Notes: generated by a model from the sequence alone, not told the origin. Numbered from the stretch's first letter, positions 1-8,344 are shown. The stretch is 25,105 nt of DNA from Armatimonadota bacterium (GCA_014381035.1 JACMIS010000090.1:1-25105), one strand, 5' to 3'. Made by a program: numbers and translations.

Positions 1-66
1 ATAAGCGGGGCGGCACTTTCCGGTTTGTCGCCCGCGTAACTATTAACGGATACGAAAGGCAAACCG

Positions 67-741
67 ATGAAATTAGACTACACCCATATCACTCTTGTTC
101 TGGACCGTTCCGGTTCCATGGACAGCATGCGCGGCGACGCTATCGGCGGATTCAACACGTTTTTGAAGGACCAACAATCGGCACCCGGTTCGGCGACGCT
201 CACACTCGTACAATTCGACGACCGCTACGAGAAGCCCCACGAATTCACCCCACTACCCAGTGTAGAGCCACTTTCAGAGAAAACGTTCGTCCCGCGCGGG
301 AGCACGGCACTTCTCGACGCCGTTGGACAGGCGATAGACGAAACAGGGAGCCGGCTTGCCACGTTACCCGAAAACGCGCGACCCGCCAAAGTGCTTTTCG
401 TCACTCTGACAGATGGCATGGAGAACGCTTCGCACAAATTTTCCCGACAACAGATCTTCGAGAAGATCACTCACCAGCGCGACATTTACGGTTGGGATTT
501 TGTTTTCCTCGCCGCCAATCAGGATGCTATCGCGACGGGAGCGACAATGGGGTTTACCGCAGAAAGTAGCGCAACATACGCGGCAACAGGGAAGGGACAA
601 CAAAGCGCGTTGAAAGCCGTCTCGCAAGCGACCGCGAAGTACCGCTCTGCGAACCCCGCCGCCCCCGCATTCGCCGAGCGCAAACGGAGTTTCTTCGATG
701 CGGAAGATCGCGCGGTAATCGAGGAAGGGAACGCGGAATAG
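67..741 (+). CDS. Small cytoplasmic von Willebrand factor A (VWA) domain protein
   Basis: The 224-residue product is essentially one VWA domain. The metal-ion-dependent adhesion site is complete: Asp13-x-Ser15-x-Ser17 (DRSGS), Thr80 in RGSTALLDAVG and Asp116 in TLTDGMENAS. Proteins with an intact site bind Mg2+ and partner proteins. No signal peptide or membrane segment is visible, so it should be cytoplasmic. The ATG is preceded by GAAAGG at about 7 nt. It stands alone on this strand and converges on the next gene; its stop codon shares its last base with a large inverted repeat. Stand-alone VWA proteins of this size occur in many bacteria, often with unknown partners, and no MoxR ATPase or tellurium-resistance gene lies beside it here. 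The domain call is secure; the biological role is not known. Confidence 0.85.
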   Translation: MKLDYTHITLVLDRSGSMDSMRGDAIGGFNTFLKDQQSAPGSATLTLVQFDDRYEKPHEFTPLPSVEPLSEKTFVPRGSTALLDAVGQAIDETGSRLATLPENARPAKVLFVTLTDGMENASHKFSRQQIFEKITHQRDIYGWDFVFLAANQDAIATGATMGFTAESSATYAATGKGQQSALKAVSQATAKYRSANPAAPAFAERKRSFFDAEDRAVIEEGNAE

Positions 742-800
742 GTGATCGGGCTACCGGGTGGTTAGGGCGATTCGCCCAACCACCCGGTAGCCCGATCACC
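741..800. terminator. Near-perfect inverted repeat between convergent genes, probable bidirectional terminator
   Basis: Bases 741-763 and 778-800 are perfectly complementary (23 bp). The stem continues after one unpaired A (764) through GGGCGA/TCGCCC (765-770 and 772-777), leaving almost no loop. It fills the gap between a plus-strand stop (739-741) and the end of the minus-strand gene (816). No clear T-tract follows on either side, so it is not a textbook intrinsic terminator. It would block convergent transcription from both sides or stabilise both 3' ends. A small mobile hairpin element is the alternative. Confidence 0.65.
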
Positions 801-815
801 TATAACCACCTAACT

Positions 816-1562
816 TTACGCTTCTCCCGCACGGATTCGCGACCAGCCGTCTCGGTATTCCCGCGCCAGGTTCGCGGCTAATATCTTCTCGTTTTTCCCG
901 TTCGGTGTGGAACTATTGCTTTCGATGCGCGGCGAAATGCGCTTTTTCCACAGCGTGGTCAGAGCCCATTCCCGGTACCGAGCTGCCGCACCATAGTAAT
1001 CTCCTTTGGCGAAAACGCTTACCTGCATTCGGGCGGCAAAACCGAGGAAATGATGCGCGGATTCCAGGGCTTTCAAGGATGGCGATGGGTTGGATAGAAC
1101 GTGATCGCCGACGCCGTACAGGGCGTCCACATATCTGCCAGCCATTTCATTGTCCCCGTTTTTAGCGGAAATCTGGGCTCGCTTCGCCAGAGTTTGCGTT
1201 ACGGAAAGGAGCAAGGTCTCTGGCGAGAAATGACTTAGATGCGCATCGCGAAACGTGTTTCCATCCATACTGAGCGGTTCCTGGAGCAACGAACGCAATC
1301 GTGACAACGCTTCCTCTTCCTGATTTTTATTTAGCAGTTCCAGAATTGTGGCATATTGGGCGAAAGTCTCCTCGGTAGGGTTCAAGCCTTTACCGAATCT
1401 CGATTGTTTCGCGGTATCTTCCTGGCTCTGCCCCGGCATTGCACTCACATAGGTATAAGTGCGTACCCCACCTGTGAGCAGTAACAGCAACGTCGCCGGG
1501 ATCACGACCGGCAAAACACCCCAATTCGAGCGATTATTCTCACGCGTGATTCGTTGTACCAT
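816..1562 (-). CDS. Unknown single-pass membrane protein
   Basis: I do not recognise the family. The 248-residue product has a short basic N-terminus (MVQRITRENN), one hydrophobic helix at about residues 15-37 (VLPVVIPATLLLLLTGG), and an otherwise soluble, mostly helical C-terminal region. Residues 65-180 look like paired helices (EETFAQYATILELL, EEEALSRLRSLL, MAGRYVDALYGVGD), possibly a divergent tetratricopeptide-like array. The start at 1562 is chosen because GGAG lies 6 nt upstream; the in-frame ATG 48 nt earlier has no ribosome binding site. The tail would face the periplasm if the basic N-terminus stays inside. It converges with the VWA gene. Confidence 0.6.
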   Translation of the reverse strand: MVQRITRENNRSNWGVLPVVIPATLLLLLTGGVRTYTYVSAMPGQSQEDTAKQSRFGKGLNPTEETFAQYATILELLNKNQEEEALSRLRSLLQEPLSMDGNTFRDAHLSHFSPETLLLSVTQTLAKRAQISAKNGDNEMAGRYVDALYGVGDHVLSNPSPSLKALESAHHFLGFAARMQVSVFAKGDYYGAAARYREWALTTLWKKRISPRIESNSSTPNGKNEKILAANLAREYRDGWSRIRAGEA

Positions 1563-1778
1563 CCGTATCTCCAAACCTTTCCGGGCTTTTCTTCTTCTGC
1601 CCGCTTTCATCGCTTCGAAGCGAGTAACATAAGTGTTAGGCGGAATTGCCTGTCACATAACAGACTCACGAGGCTGGATTTTGGTTACATCACTCACAAA
1701 CTTTATTTTTATGCCCGGTTAAGAAGCAGTCCCGATGTTAACACGCTTCGTAACAACTTCTTGTGACAGAATGGGAAA

Positions 1779-1904
1779 ATGCGGCATGTCGACGCCCTTA
1801 ATAAACCGGTGTATCTGCGCAAATACTATTTTGCGACGGTGCGCGAAAAAGTGCAGGACAGCGGTGTGAAAATGTGGAATACACAGCCGGAGGTATTGGT
1901 ATGA
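1779..1904 (+). CDS. Possible 41-residue small protein, coupled to the next gene
   Basis: An ATG at 1779 opens 41 codons that end in TGA at 1902-1904, overlapping the ATG of the next gene (1901-1903) in the ATGA pattern typical of translational coupling. The peptide begins MRHVDALNKPVYLRK, is mixed and charged, has no membrane segment, and matches no family I know. Codons such as gac gcc, ctg cgc and acg gtg cgc look like neighbouring genes. Against it: only GGGA very close to the start serves as a ribosome binding site, and an in-frame stop at 1764 rules out an earlier start. A weak promoter-like pair, TTGGTT (1681) and TATTTT (1704) with 17 bp between, lies upstream. It could be a leader ORF or a chance reading frame. 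Confidence 0.35.
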   Translation: MRHVDALNKPVYLRKYYFATVREKVQDSGVKMWNTQPEVLV

Positions 1905-2911
1905 GCAAATTTTCCGACGATCTCGCCCCTATCGGGGGATTACAACCGCTTGGTGGCAATGTTGCGACTCAACCAAACACAGAGCCGACCGTTTCGAATG
2001 GCACCCCTGAGCCGGTCGGACCGACAGCCTCTCCGACGTTGCCGCCGGGCATCGGGTATGGTCCTAGTAGCCCTGCCCTGATCAATGCGCCACGCGGTCC
2101 GATCTCACATCGTCCGTCCTATGACGACCCCGAGCAAGCCTCAAAGATTCCGCTTTACGTAACGGGCGGCGTTGGTCTCGCCGCACTGATCGGCATCGTA
2201 ATACTGCTGATACCTGCCCCGCCTGTCCCGCCTCCGACCGCATGGGAACCGTTCACTGCGGCGGATGAATCGTTCACCTGCGAACTTCCCAAAGAATGGA
2301 ACATCCATGCGATGGGCAAGGCGTCGACGGACAGCCAGCCTTCCATCGGGGATGGCGTCACCGCGAAAAAGGGGAATGCAAGCATCGAAATGACCGTAAG
2401 CAGTGTGACCGGTCTGCTAACCGGACAACTTCTTTTCGGGGACGACCCGATACCGTCCGGCGTGTTCAATTCGCGTGCCGCACCGATCCACCGTGCGCAC
2501 GGAAAACAGTTCAAGAATCGGTTCCGAGGGTTCAAGGAAACGAAAGTCACCCCGACACCACAAATGTTTCCGAAGATGACCGGGGTCGTGATGGATAAGA
2601 CCGGCAAGGAGTTCGTTCCCGATATTCGCTGGAATGAATATACGGCGGGCGGGAATCAGTTCGGATTCGGTGGGAAACGACACGGCTACCGCGTCACTGT
2701 CGGGGGAGGCATGTCCATCGTGAACGTTATCTGCGAATCCTCGGAGCGCGATTGGGAAAAAATGAAACCTGCTTTCGAGCGCACCATTGTATCCGTGAAC
2801 GAGATGCGTAAAATGCCAGCAACGGCAGTCCCCATGCCTGGCGGCGGCTCAATGCCGATGGGCGGCGAGGTTCCCGGGTTCGGTGGGAGTGGACTCGGAG
2901 GCGGACAATAA
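1901..2911 (+). CDS. Membrane-anchored protein with proline-rich N-terminus, unknown function
   Basis: I do not recognise the family. The first 80 residues of the 336-residue product are rich in Pro, Gly, Ser and Thr and probably disordered. One membrane helix follows at about residues 84-104 (PLYVTGGVGLAALIGIVILL), then a Pro stretch and a folded domain of about 190 residues (roughly 115-305) rich in beta-type sequence. It ends in a Gly/Met/Pro-rich tail (MPMGGEVPGFGGSG). The fold after the helix resembles small exported domains that begin ESFTCELPKEW, but I cannot name it. The start at 1901 is chosen because GGAGG sits 7 nt upstream and overlaps the stop of the small upstream ORF; a GTG at 1874 is the longer alternative. 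The next gene starts directly at its stop codon. Confidence 0.65.
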   Translation: MSKFSDDLAPIGGLQPLGGNVATQPNTEPTVSNGTPEPVGPTASPTLPPGIGYGPSSPALINAPRGPISHRPSYDDPEQASKIPLYVTGGVGLAALIGIVILLIPAPPVPPPTAWEPFTAADESFTCELPKEWNIHAMGKASTDSQPSIGDGVTAKKGNASIEMTVSSVTGLLTGQLLFGDDPIPSGVFNSRAAPIHRAHGKQFKNRFRGFKETKVTPTPQMFPKMTGVVMDKTGKEFVPDIRWNEYTAGGNQFGFGGKRHGYRVTVGGGMSIVNVICESSERDWEKMKPAFERTIVSVNEMRKMPATAVPMPGGGSMPMGGEVPGFGGSGLGGGQ

Positions 2912-3886
2912 TTGTCGGAAGTTTTTCTTATCCCTGAGGGGGTACATGAAGAGCTGTCAGCGCAGATCCAATCCATCGCCCCGTTATACCGTTGCATTCC
3001 GTACTCCGAGGAGGGCGATTTGCCACCGGATACCGATAGCGCGGTCGCTGTACTGCGCTGGGTAGCCGGGAAGCGGTTTTCGTCGCTGATCGAGAACGAG
3101 GCAGCCCGAGTCCGCTGGTTGCACACCGCTTCGGCTGGCGTAGACCATGTGCTCACCCCGCCCGTCCGCCAGCGGTGTGAGCGGGGCGAGCTCATCTTGA
3201 CGGATAGCGGTCCGGCTTTTGGCATCGCTATCGGCGAGTTTGTCCTCGCATGGATGCTCTCGGTATCGCACCGGCTGCCGGAACTGCACGAGCAGAAGCA
3301 GTCAAAACACTGGCGATCCCTCCAACAGGAAGAGTTGCACGGGCAAACGGCTGGGATCGTCGGTCTGGGTCCTATCGGGCAGGGGATCGCGGAGCGATGT
3401 GGAGCGATGGGGATGCGCACCATCGGGCTCCGCCGCAGACCCCTCCCCGCTCCCTGCGTGGATCAAACCGTGACCGGCACCGGGGGGCTGCGACAATTAT
3501 TGCGCGAGTCGGATTGGGTGATTATCGCCGCCGCACTAACAGGTGAGACGCGGCATCTGATTGGCGAATCAGAGCTCACCACGATGAAACCCACCGCCCG
3601 GTTGGTGAACATTGCGCGGGGCGGGTTGGTGGATGAAGCCGCGTTGATCACCGCTCTACAAACGGGGGGAATAGCGGGGGCGTGTCTGGATGTATTCGCC
3701 ACCGAGCCGCTCCCGCACGATTCACCCCTGTGGGAGATACCGCAGGTGCATATCGCGCCTCATAACTCATCGGGGTGGGCAAAAGGGTTGCGCGAACGAC
3801 AAAAACGCCTCTTCCTGGAGAATGTCGCCCGCTTCGCGGCTGGCGAGCCGCTCGCGGGCGTCGTGGACATCGCGCAAGGATACTGA
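2912..3886 (+). CDS. D-isomer specific 2-hydroxyacid dehydrogenase
   Basis: An NAD(P)-dependent oxidoreductase of the D-2-hydroxyacid dehydrogenase family, which interconverts 2-oxoacids and D-2-hydroxyacids in the cytoplasm. The 324-residue length is normal. Visible hallmarks: the dinucleotide-binding GLGPIG at 151-156, catalytic Arg236 in LVNIARGGLVDE, Glu265 in FATEPLP and the acid/base His284 in IAPHNSSGW. The substrate-binding half spans residues 1-100 and about 290 to the end. The substrate (glyoxylate, hydroxypyruvate, phosphoglycerate or other) cannot be read from sequence; there is no ACT or serine-binding extension as in long SerA enzymes. Translation starts at TTG immediately after the upstream TAA, with GGAGG 10 nt before, so the two genes are likely coupled. 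Confidence 0.88.
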   Translation: MSEVFLIPEGVHEELSAQIQSIAPLYRCIPYSEEGDLPPDTDSAVAVLRWVAGKRFSSLIENEAARVRWLHTASAGVDHVLTPPVRQRCERGELILTDSGPAFGIAIGEFVLAWMLSVSHRLPELHEQKQSKHWRSLQQEELHGQTAGIVGLGPIGQGIAERCGAMGMRTIGLRRRPLPAPCVDQTVTGTGGLRQLLRESDWVIIAAALTGETRHLIGESELTTMKPTARLVNIARGGLVDEAALITALQTGGIAGACLDVFATEPLPHDSPLWEIPQVHIAPHNSSGWAKGLRERQKRLFLENVARFAAGEPLAGVVDIAQGY

Positions 3887-3887
3887 C

Positions 3888-5261
3888 TCACTGAGTCGGG
3901 GTGGTGAGCAGTGAACTACGTCTTGCCACACTGGTCCCGCTCGAAGCCGCCGCCAGTCTCGCCCTTTGTTTCCGCTTCACCATCGCCGCCTTGATGGTGG
4001 CGACGAGAACCGCTTTGTCTATGGGTTTGGGGAAGCAGCCTGCCGCACCCATTTCCATCGCCCGCTCCTTGTCTTTGCTCGGCGCGAACACCAACACCGG
4101 GATTTCTTTCAGGTCCGGATCCTCCTTCACGGAAGCGAGCACCGACCAGCAATCGCCGTCGGGCAGGTTCGTGCTATCCCGCGCGAACGCGACCGGGGAG
4201 GAGTTTCGAGCGGCATGGATGGCGTCCGCCACCGAGTTCGTCGAGCGGACGGTATAGCCGCCCGCTTCAAGATGCTGCGCGATAGTTTTGATCGCATTGA
4301 CATCTGAATCCGCGACAATGACCAGCGGTCTTTCTTCGCCGATGCCACCGATCTCGGTGCTCTTTGTCGGAGCAGGTCGCGTTCGTGGGCGAACCGGCAT
4401 GTCCGGCTCACTGATCGTCACAGTGGGCATATCGCGTTGCAAGGAACTGACCCGCGCTTTTTCCAGTTCGAGCGAAAGACGCCGTTGCTCCGCCTCGAAC
4501 CGTTCGCGCTCTGCTCCCAGACGAGACTGAATGTCGCGTTCAAATTCGATCTTTGCGTCCCGAAGCCGCGATTCGTACTGGTCCCGGATCGTTTTCTCCA
4601 TTTCCGCCCTTGCCGCAGTCACAGCGAATGTCGCGGCATTGGAAGCGGCTTCGGCTTGTACGAGTTTCGCACGGAGTGATTCCACCTCCGTTTGCAACAG
4701 TTTAGATCGTTCCGCTCCGGATACGGCTTCCGCCTCAGCGCGCTTTGCCGCACTGACCAGTTCGTTCATGCGTTTCTCGGGATCGGCAACCGCGAGGAGT
4801 CGCTTTTCGGCGTCGGCGAGCATTGACCGCACGGACTCGGTTTCTTTCTTCGCTTCCAGAACCGCGGAATGTCCGGCTTCGGTGGCTCGCGAGCGCGTTT
4901 GCGAAACCATCGCTTCCGCGACTGTCACTTTAGCGAGAGCGGATTCCGACTTTTCGCGCTCTGCAAGCATCTGCTTCTCGGTGTCGGCGACAATGGTTTC
5001 AAGCCGTTTCACCTCGGCAAGGCTCGAATGGAGTCGCTTTTCTAAATCTGCCAGGGCGTCCGTTTGGGATGCAACGATTTGCCCGACACCACTCGCCACC
5101 GCGAGGGGCTGCTTTTTGTCGCTCTCTGCCGTACCTTTGTGTTCGGCGAGTTTCGCTTCGGAAAGGGCAAGTTGCTTTTTTGCTTCTCCGGTTTGAAGGA
5201 AGAGTACAACAACGGCGATAGCCGCGATAGCAAATAAAATCCAGGCAATCATTTCCATCAC
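3888..5261 (-). CDS. Membrane-anchored coiled-coil protein with C-terminal degenerate receiver domain
   Basis: The 457-residue protein has an N-terminal membrane helix (about 4-23, MIAWILFAIAAIAVVVLFLQ), a long Ala/Glu/Lys/Arg coiled coil (about 25-275), a proline-rich hinge (280-305) and a C-terminal response-regulator receiver fold (about 311-427). In the receiver, the acidic pocket (ADSD, 317-320), Asp362 at the end of the third strand and the conserved Lys412 (FPKP) are present. However, the loop after Asp362 is one residue longer than usual, and the switch Thr/Ser is Ala393 (VLVFA). The order anchor-coil-receiver reverses normal signalling layouts. Translation could begin at GTG 5261 or ATG 5258; GGAAAGG lies about 10 nt upstream of the former. 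It ends 1 nt from the convergent dehydrogenase. It probably scaffolds something at the membrane; the partner is unknown. Confidence 0.72.
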   Translation of the reverse strand: MMEMIAWILFAIAAIAVVVLFLQTGEAKKQLALSEAKLAEHKGTAESDKKQPLAVASGVGQIVASQTDALADLEKRLHSSLAEVKRLETIVADTEKQMLAEREKSESALAKVTVAEAMVSQTRSRATEAGHSAVLEAKKETESVRSMLADAEKRLLAVADPEKRMNELVSAAKRAEAEAVSGAERSKLLQTEVESLRAKLVQAEAASNAATFAVTAARAEMEKTIRDQYESRLRDAKIEFERDIQSRLGAERERFEAEQRRLSLELEKARVSSLQRDMPTVTISEPDMPVRPRTRPAPTKSTEIGGIGEERPLVIVADSDVNAIKTIAQHLEAGGYTVRSTNSVADAIHAARNSSPVAFARDSTNLPDGDCWSVLASVKEDPDLKEIPVLVFAPSKDKERAMEMGAAGCFPKPIDKAVLVATIKAAMVKRKQRARLAAASSGTSVARRSSLLTTPTQ

Positions 5262-5437
5262 TTAAAAGAGACCTTTCCTCTCACAACCACATCTTAATGT
5301 GCATGCAATAATCATGCTACACCCCGTTACTGTTGCCCGTTTTTCTATCGGGTTTGCCAACGTAAGCCTGTTCGATAGGTATCTATTCGGCAAAGATCAC
5401 CGGTATTCTTTCCCCGCAATGAAAATATTCACCGCGA

Positions 5438-5467
5438 AGGACACTTCTGCCGACATGATGGTATAAT
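5438..5467 (+). promoter_or_regulatory. Sigma-70-type promoter for the S41 gene pair
   Basis: A perfect TATAAT at 5462-5467 lies 18 bp after AGGACA (5438-5443, four of six matches to TTGACA). Transcription would start near 5474, giving a leader of about 64 nt before the S41 gene at 5538. The rest of the 276-bp divergent intergenic region shows no gene. Confidence 0.5.
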
Positions 5468-5537
5468 CGAAGCACCGGGAGGGTATTACGCCGTAACTGC
5501 TCTCCGGAAATCCTATTGCAAGGGCGAGCACTTCCCG

Positions 5538-6998
5538 ATGACTGCGCCGCACAAACTTTTCCGCGCTTCTTCTTTAACGTTCGCTATTTCAGCGACATTT
5601 TTAACGTTCGCCGCCTATTCCGCCGGAAAATGGTTTCAGGATTCCCGTCAGTCTGTACGCCGGGTTGCCAACGATCAGAGGACTCAACTCGCACAAGCCG
5701 GTCAACGTGCGCTGACTCCGGCACGAACCTCCGCACTTCGAACCAGGAATACGGAAGCCGAAAAAAGACTCCGTGCCGCTGCCGGAACCTTCGCACAGGT
5801 GCATGACCTCGTCCGTAGCGAATATGTGGATGTCGTCCCGTCGGAACAGGTCCTCAGCCACGGTGCGGTGCGGGCAATGCTTTCGTCGTTGGAAGATGAG
5901 CAATCGTACTTCGTGACCGCGTCGGACCGACTTGTCTTTGACGCGGAAGGCGAGGGGCGTTTCGCGGGGATCGGTGCGATCACGGCTATTCGCGGCGCGA
6001 AAACCAAGAACGGGTACACCGAGTTGCGACTGATTGTTGTCGCGCCGCTTCCGGAATCACCGGCGGCACGCACCGGTTTACGCACCGGCGACCGGATCAC
6101 CCATCTGGACGGACGATATGTCCTCGGGGATAATCCCTACTTGACACCGAATAAACTTCCGAAGCCAGTGCCGGGGCCACTCCCGGCCGAGGCCAGTCAA
6201 GAGGGCGATGATCTTCCCATTCAAGACGGGATCGGACTACTCGTCGCGCAGATGCAGCTGCGCCAGGGCACTGCCGGAACGCATACCGTGATCGTTCAAC
6301 GTCCCGGGGTAGCGAAACCGCTTCGTTTTGTGGTCCCAAACGCGCAAACGGCGGCACCCCGGCTGGTCGTGCGACACGAGAAAGCCACTGGCAAATCCGC
6401 CACCTATCTTCGCGTCGGTGCGTTCACCGAAGGAATGCGTTCCGAGTTCGCCTCGGTGTTGCAGAACGCATCGCCGGGAGAGAGCATTGTTCTCGATCTT
6501 CGTCAAAACGCGGGTGCTGGCTCACTGAATGTGGCGGAAAGAATCGCGGCGAACCTTCTATCAACGTCGGAGCCGTTCGCCATCGAGATCGGGGCGGGGG
6601 GCAAACGAACGCCGTTGCCGTTGCCGATCAAGGATTTAGCCAAAGAGAAACGCCCCGTGTCCGTGCTGATTGACGGAGGAACCGCAGGATTCGCCGAAGC
6701 ATTGGCGATCCGACTGGCGGATGGTGGCGCGACGATTGTCGGCACCGGACGAACATGGGGTGACGGTCGTTCGCAGACACTGTATCCGCTCCCCGACGGC
6801 TCGGCATTTACTCTGACAACCGGAAGATTGGTCAGCCCAAAAGGCACGGCTTGGGAACAGGTTGGGCTGGCACCGCGCGTTGTTTTGCCGGGAGACATGA
6901 GCGAGGCAGACACAGTAGCACGGGCGGTCGCTGTCGCGGGACGTACCGGGAGCGCAAGTCTGGCAACCTCTGTACCAACACGGGAGGCGATTCGTTGA
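5538..6998 (+). CDS. S41-family peptidase paralogue lacking the Ser-Lys dyad (predicted pseudoprotease)
   Basis: The 486-residue product has an N-terminal hydrophobic anchor or signal (about 8-30, FRASSLTFAISATFLTFAAY), a helical region, a PDZ-like module (FAGIGAI at 142-148; TGLRTGDRITHLDG at 179-192, which carries a long insert) and the S41 catalytic fold (about 286-447). The strand-loop LVLDLRQNAGAG of S41 enzymes is recognisable at 318-328. At the catalytic Ser the sequence reads DGGTAGFAE with Gly384, and exactly 25 residues on, where family enzymes have Lys, it reads WGDG with Asp409. The intact neighbour fixes this alignment. It should therefore be proteolytically inactive and act outside the cytoplasmic membrane as a cofactor, adaptor or inhibitor. 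The ribosome binding site is weak. Its stop overlaps the start of the next gene. Confidence 0.82.
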   Translation: MTAPHKLFRASSLTFAISATFLTFAAYSAGKWFQDSRQSVRRVANDQRTQLAQAGQRALTPARTSALRTRNTEAEKRLRAAAGTFAQVHDLVRSEYVDVVPSEQVLSHGAVRAMLSSLEDEQSYFVTASDRLVFDAEGEGRFAGIGAITAIRGAKTKNGYTELRLIVVAPLPESPAARTGLRTGDRITHLDGRYVLGDNPYLTPNKLPKPVPGPLPAEASQEGDDLPIQDGIGLLVAQMQLRQGTAGTHTVIVQRPGVAKPLRFVVPNAQTAAPRLVVRHEKATGKSATYLRVGAFTEGMRSEFASVLQNASPGESIVLDLRQNAGAGSLNVAERIAANLLSTSEPFAIEIGAGGKRTPLPLPIKDLAKEKRPVSVLIDGGTAGFAEALAIRLADGGATIVGTGRTWGDGRSQTLYPLPDGSAFTLTTGRLVSPKGTAWEQVGLAPRVVLPGDMSEADTVARAVAVAGRTGSASLATSVPTREAIR

Positions 6999-8344
6999 GA
7001 TTTACGAGGTCACAGAAGCGTTTTGTGTTGTTGGGAACTCTGGTCGTGGCGGGGTTTCTCGGCGGGATTCATACCGGCACTTTCGGAGATACATCGTCGC
7101 AACCGGTAGTAACGAATTTCTTAGCACGCCCTGCCTTCGGGGCGGACATTGCGGATAGATTGGCAACAACGGAAACCTACCTTACCGTGTTGAACACGAT
7201 TCGAACCGATTACGCGTCGCAAGCACCGGGCGCGAAATCGCCGGATCCCATGCAATTGACGTACGCGGCGATTGATGGCATGCTCGAAACGTTGCATGAT
7301 CGGTATACCGAGTTCTGGACTCCCCGCGAATACGCGCAAAACATGGAGGAGACGAGTGGCGTTTTCGCCGGGATCGGTACCACACTCGATATTACCAAAG
7401 ATGGGCGCATCGTGGTGATAGAAACCATCGATAATTCCCCAGCGGCAAAGATGGGGGTGCTTGCCGGCGACATAGTCACACAGGTAAACAACCATTCCAC
7501 CAAAGGGAAATCGCTCGATCAGGTCACGGAACAGATCAAGGGAGACCCCGGAACGTCTATTCGGATGACCGTCGCCCGAAAAAACCATGCGGCACCGATC
7601 CACTTATTGCTGACGCGGGCAATGGTAGCATCGCCGCTGGTCGAATGGCGTATGCAGGATCCTGAGGAGAAGATCGGGTATGTGTCGCTTTCGATGTTTG
7701 GAGAAGCCGCGGATACACAGTTTGCCGCCGCCGTGACAAAACTCGAGAAGCGAGGGATGCGGGCTCTAATTTTTGATCTTCGCGACAACCCTGGGGGGCT
7801 CCTCAATGTTGCGCAGGACCTCGCCTCCCGGTTTGTCGCCAAGGGGACGGTTGTGTGGATTCAGGAGAAGAGTGGCAAGATGTCGCCCCTTTCCGTAGAG
7901 AAAAACAAACACCAGAACAAACTCCATTCCGGCGATTATCCGATTGTGGTTCTGGTGAATGGCAATTCCGCATCGGCGGCAGAGATTGTTGCTGGCGCGA
8001 TAAAAGATCACAAGGTCGGCACCCTGGTTGGCACCCGGACGTTCGGGAAAGGGTTGGTGCAAACCATTTTTCCTCTGGACGACGATTCGGCGGTGAAGAT
8101 CACGACGCAACGGTACTTCACTCCCGACAAAAACGACATCAATAAACGGTATGATCTCCTTACCGGCGCACGCGTCAGCGGGGGAATCGTTCCCGATGTC
8201 GCTACGCAACTGACCGACGCCGATTGGGTACGAATGCGCGATGCCCGCCGTTCTGCCCCGCAGGATAAACTTGCACAAGATAAGCAAGATCCACAGATGC
8301 AAAAAGCACTCGCCCTTCTGCAAAAGCAGTTAGAACCACAGTAG
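6995..8344 (+). CDS. Carboxy-terminal processing protease, S41 family, with PDZ domain
   Basis: A 449-residue S41A (CtpA/Prc-like) serine protease. Order of parts: N-terminal anchor or signal (8-27), helical region, PDZ domain (about 120-205: FAGIGTTLDITKDG, MGVLAGDIVTQVN), and catalytic core (about 227-400). The nucleophile is Ser327 in NGNSASAAE and the general base Lys352 in TFGKG, 25 residues apart as in Escherichia coli Prc; LIFDLRDNPGG (258-268) is the oxyanion-region motif. Such enzymes trim C-termini of envelope proteins and often control cell-wall hydrolases. The TTG start at 6995 is preferred: GGAGG lies 7 nt upstream, the anchor follows at once, and it overlaps the upstream TGA as TTGA. 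Longer in-frame starts would read into the preceding gene. Confidence 0.9.
   Translation: MRFTRSQKRFVLLGTLVVAGFLGGIHTGTFGDTSSQPVVTNFLARPAFGADIADRLATTETYLTVLNTIRTDYASQAPGAKSPDPMQLTYAAIDGMLETLHDRYTEFWTPREYAQNMEETSGVFAGIGTTLDITKDGRIVVIETIDNSPAAKMGVLAGDIVTQVNNHSTKGKSLDQVTEQIKGDPGTSIRMTVARKNHAAPIHLLLTRAMVASPLVEWRMQDPEEKIGYVSLSMFGEAADTQFAAAVTKLEKRGMRALIFDLRDNPGGLLNVAQDLASRFVAKGTVVWIQEKSGKMSPLSVEKNKHQNKLHSGDYPIVVLVNGNSASAAEIVAGAIKDHKVGTLVGTRTFGKGLVQTIFPLDDDSAVKITTQRYFTPDKNDINKRYDLLTGARVSGGIVPDVATQLTDADWVRMRDARRSAPQDKLAQDKQDPQMQKALALLQKQLEPQ

Noticed and set aside
1..39. Possible 3' end of an upstream gene (frame ending in TAA at 37-39)
   Set aside because: Twelve codons without recognisable content; another frame is also open across this edge, so the choice cannot be supported.
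1650..1769. CTGTCACA (1650-1657) and TGTGACAG (1762-1769), an inverted pair 104 bp apart
   Set aside because: Eight-base match far apart in intergenic DNA; may be two operator half-sites but chance is as likely.
4531..5196. 221-codon plus-strand frame opposite the coiled-coil gene
   Set aside because: It is the Ser/Ala-rich mirror of the Ala/Glu/Lys coiled coil on the other strand; no start signal or family match.
6851..6994. N-terminal extension of the second S41 gene
   Set aside because: It overlaps the first S41 gene out of frame, is Arg/Gly/Cys-rich and precedes the natural signal sequence; TTG 6995 with GGAGG is better.
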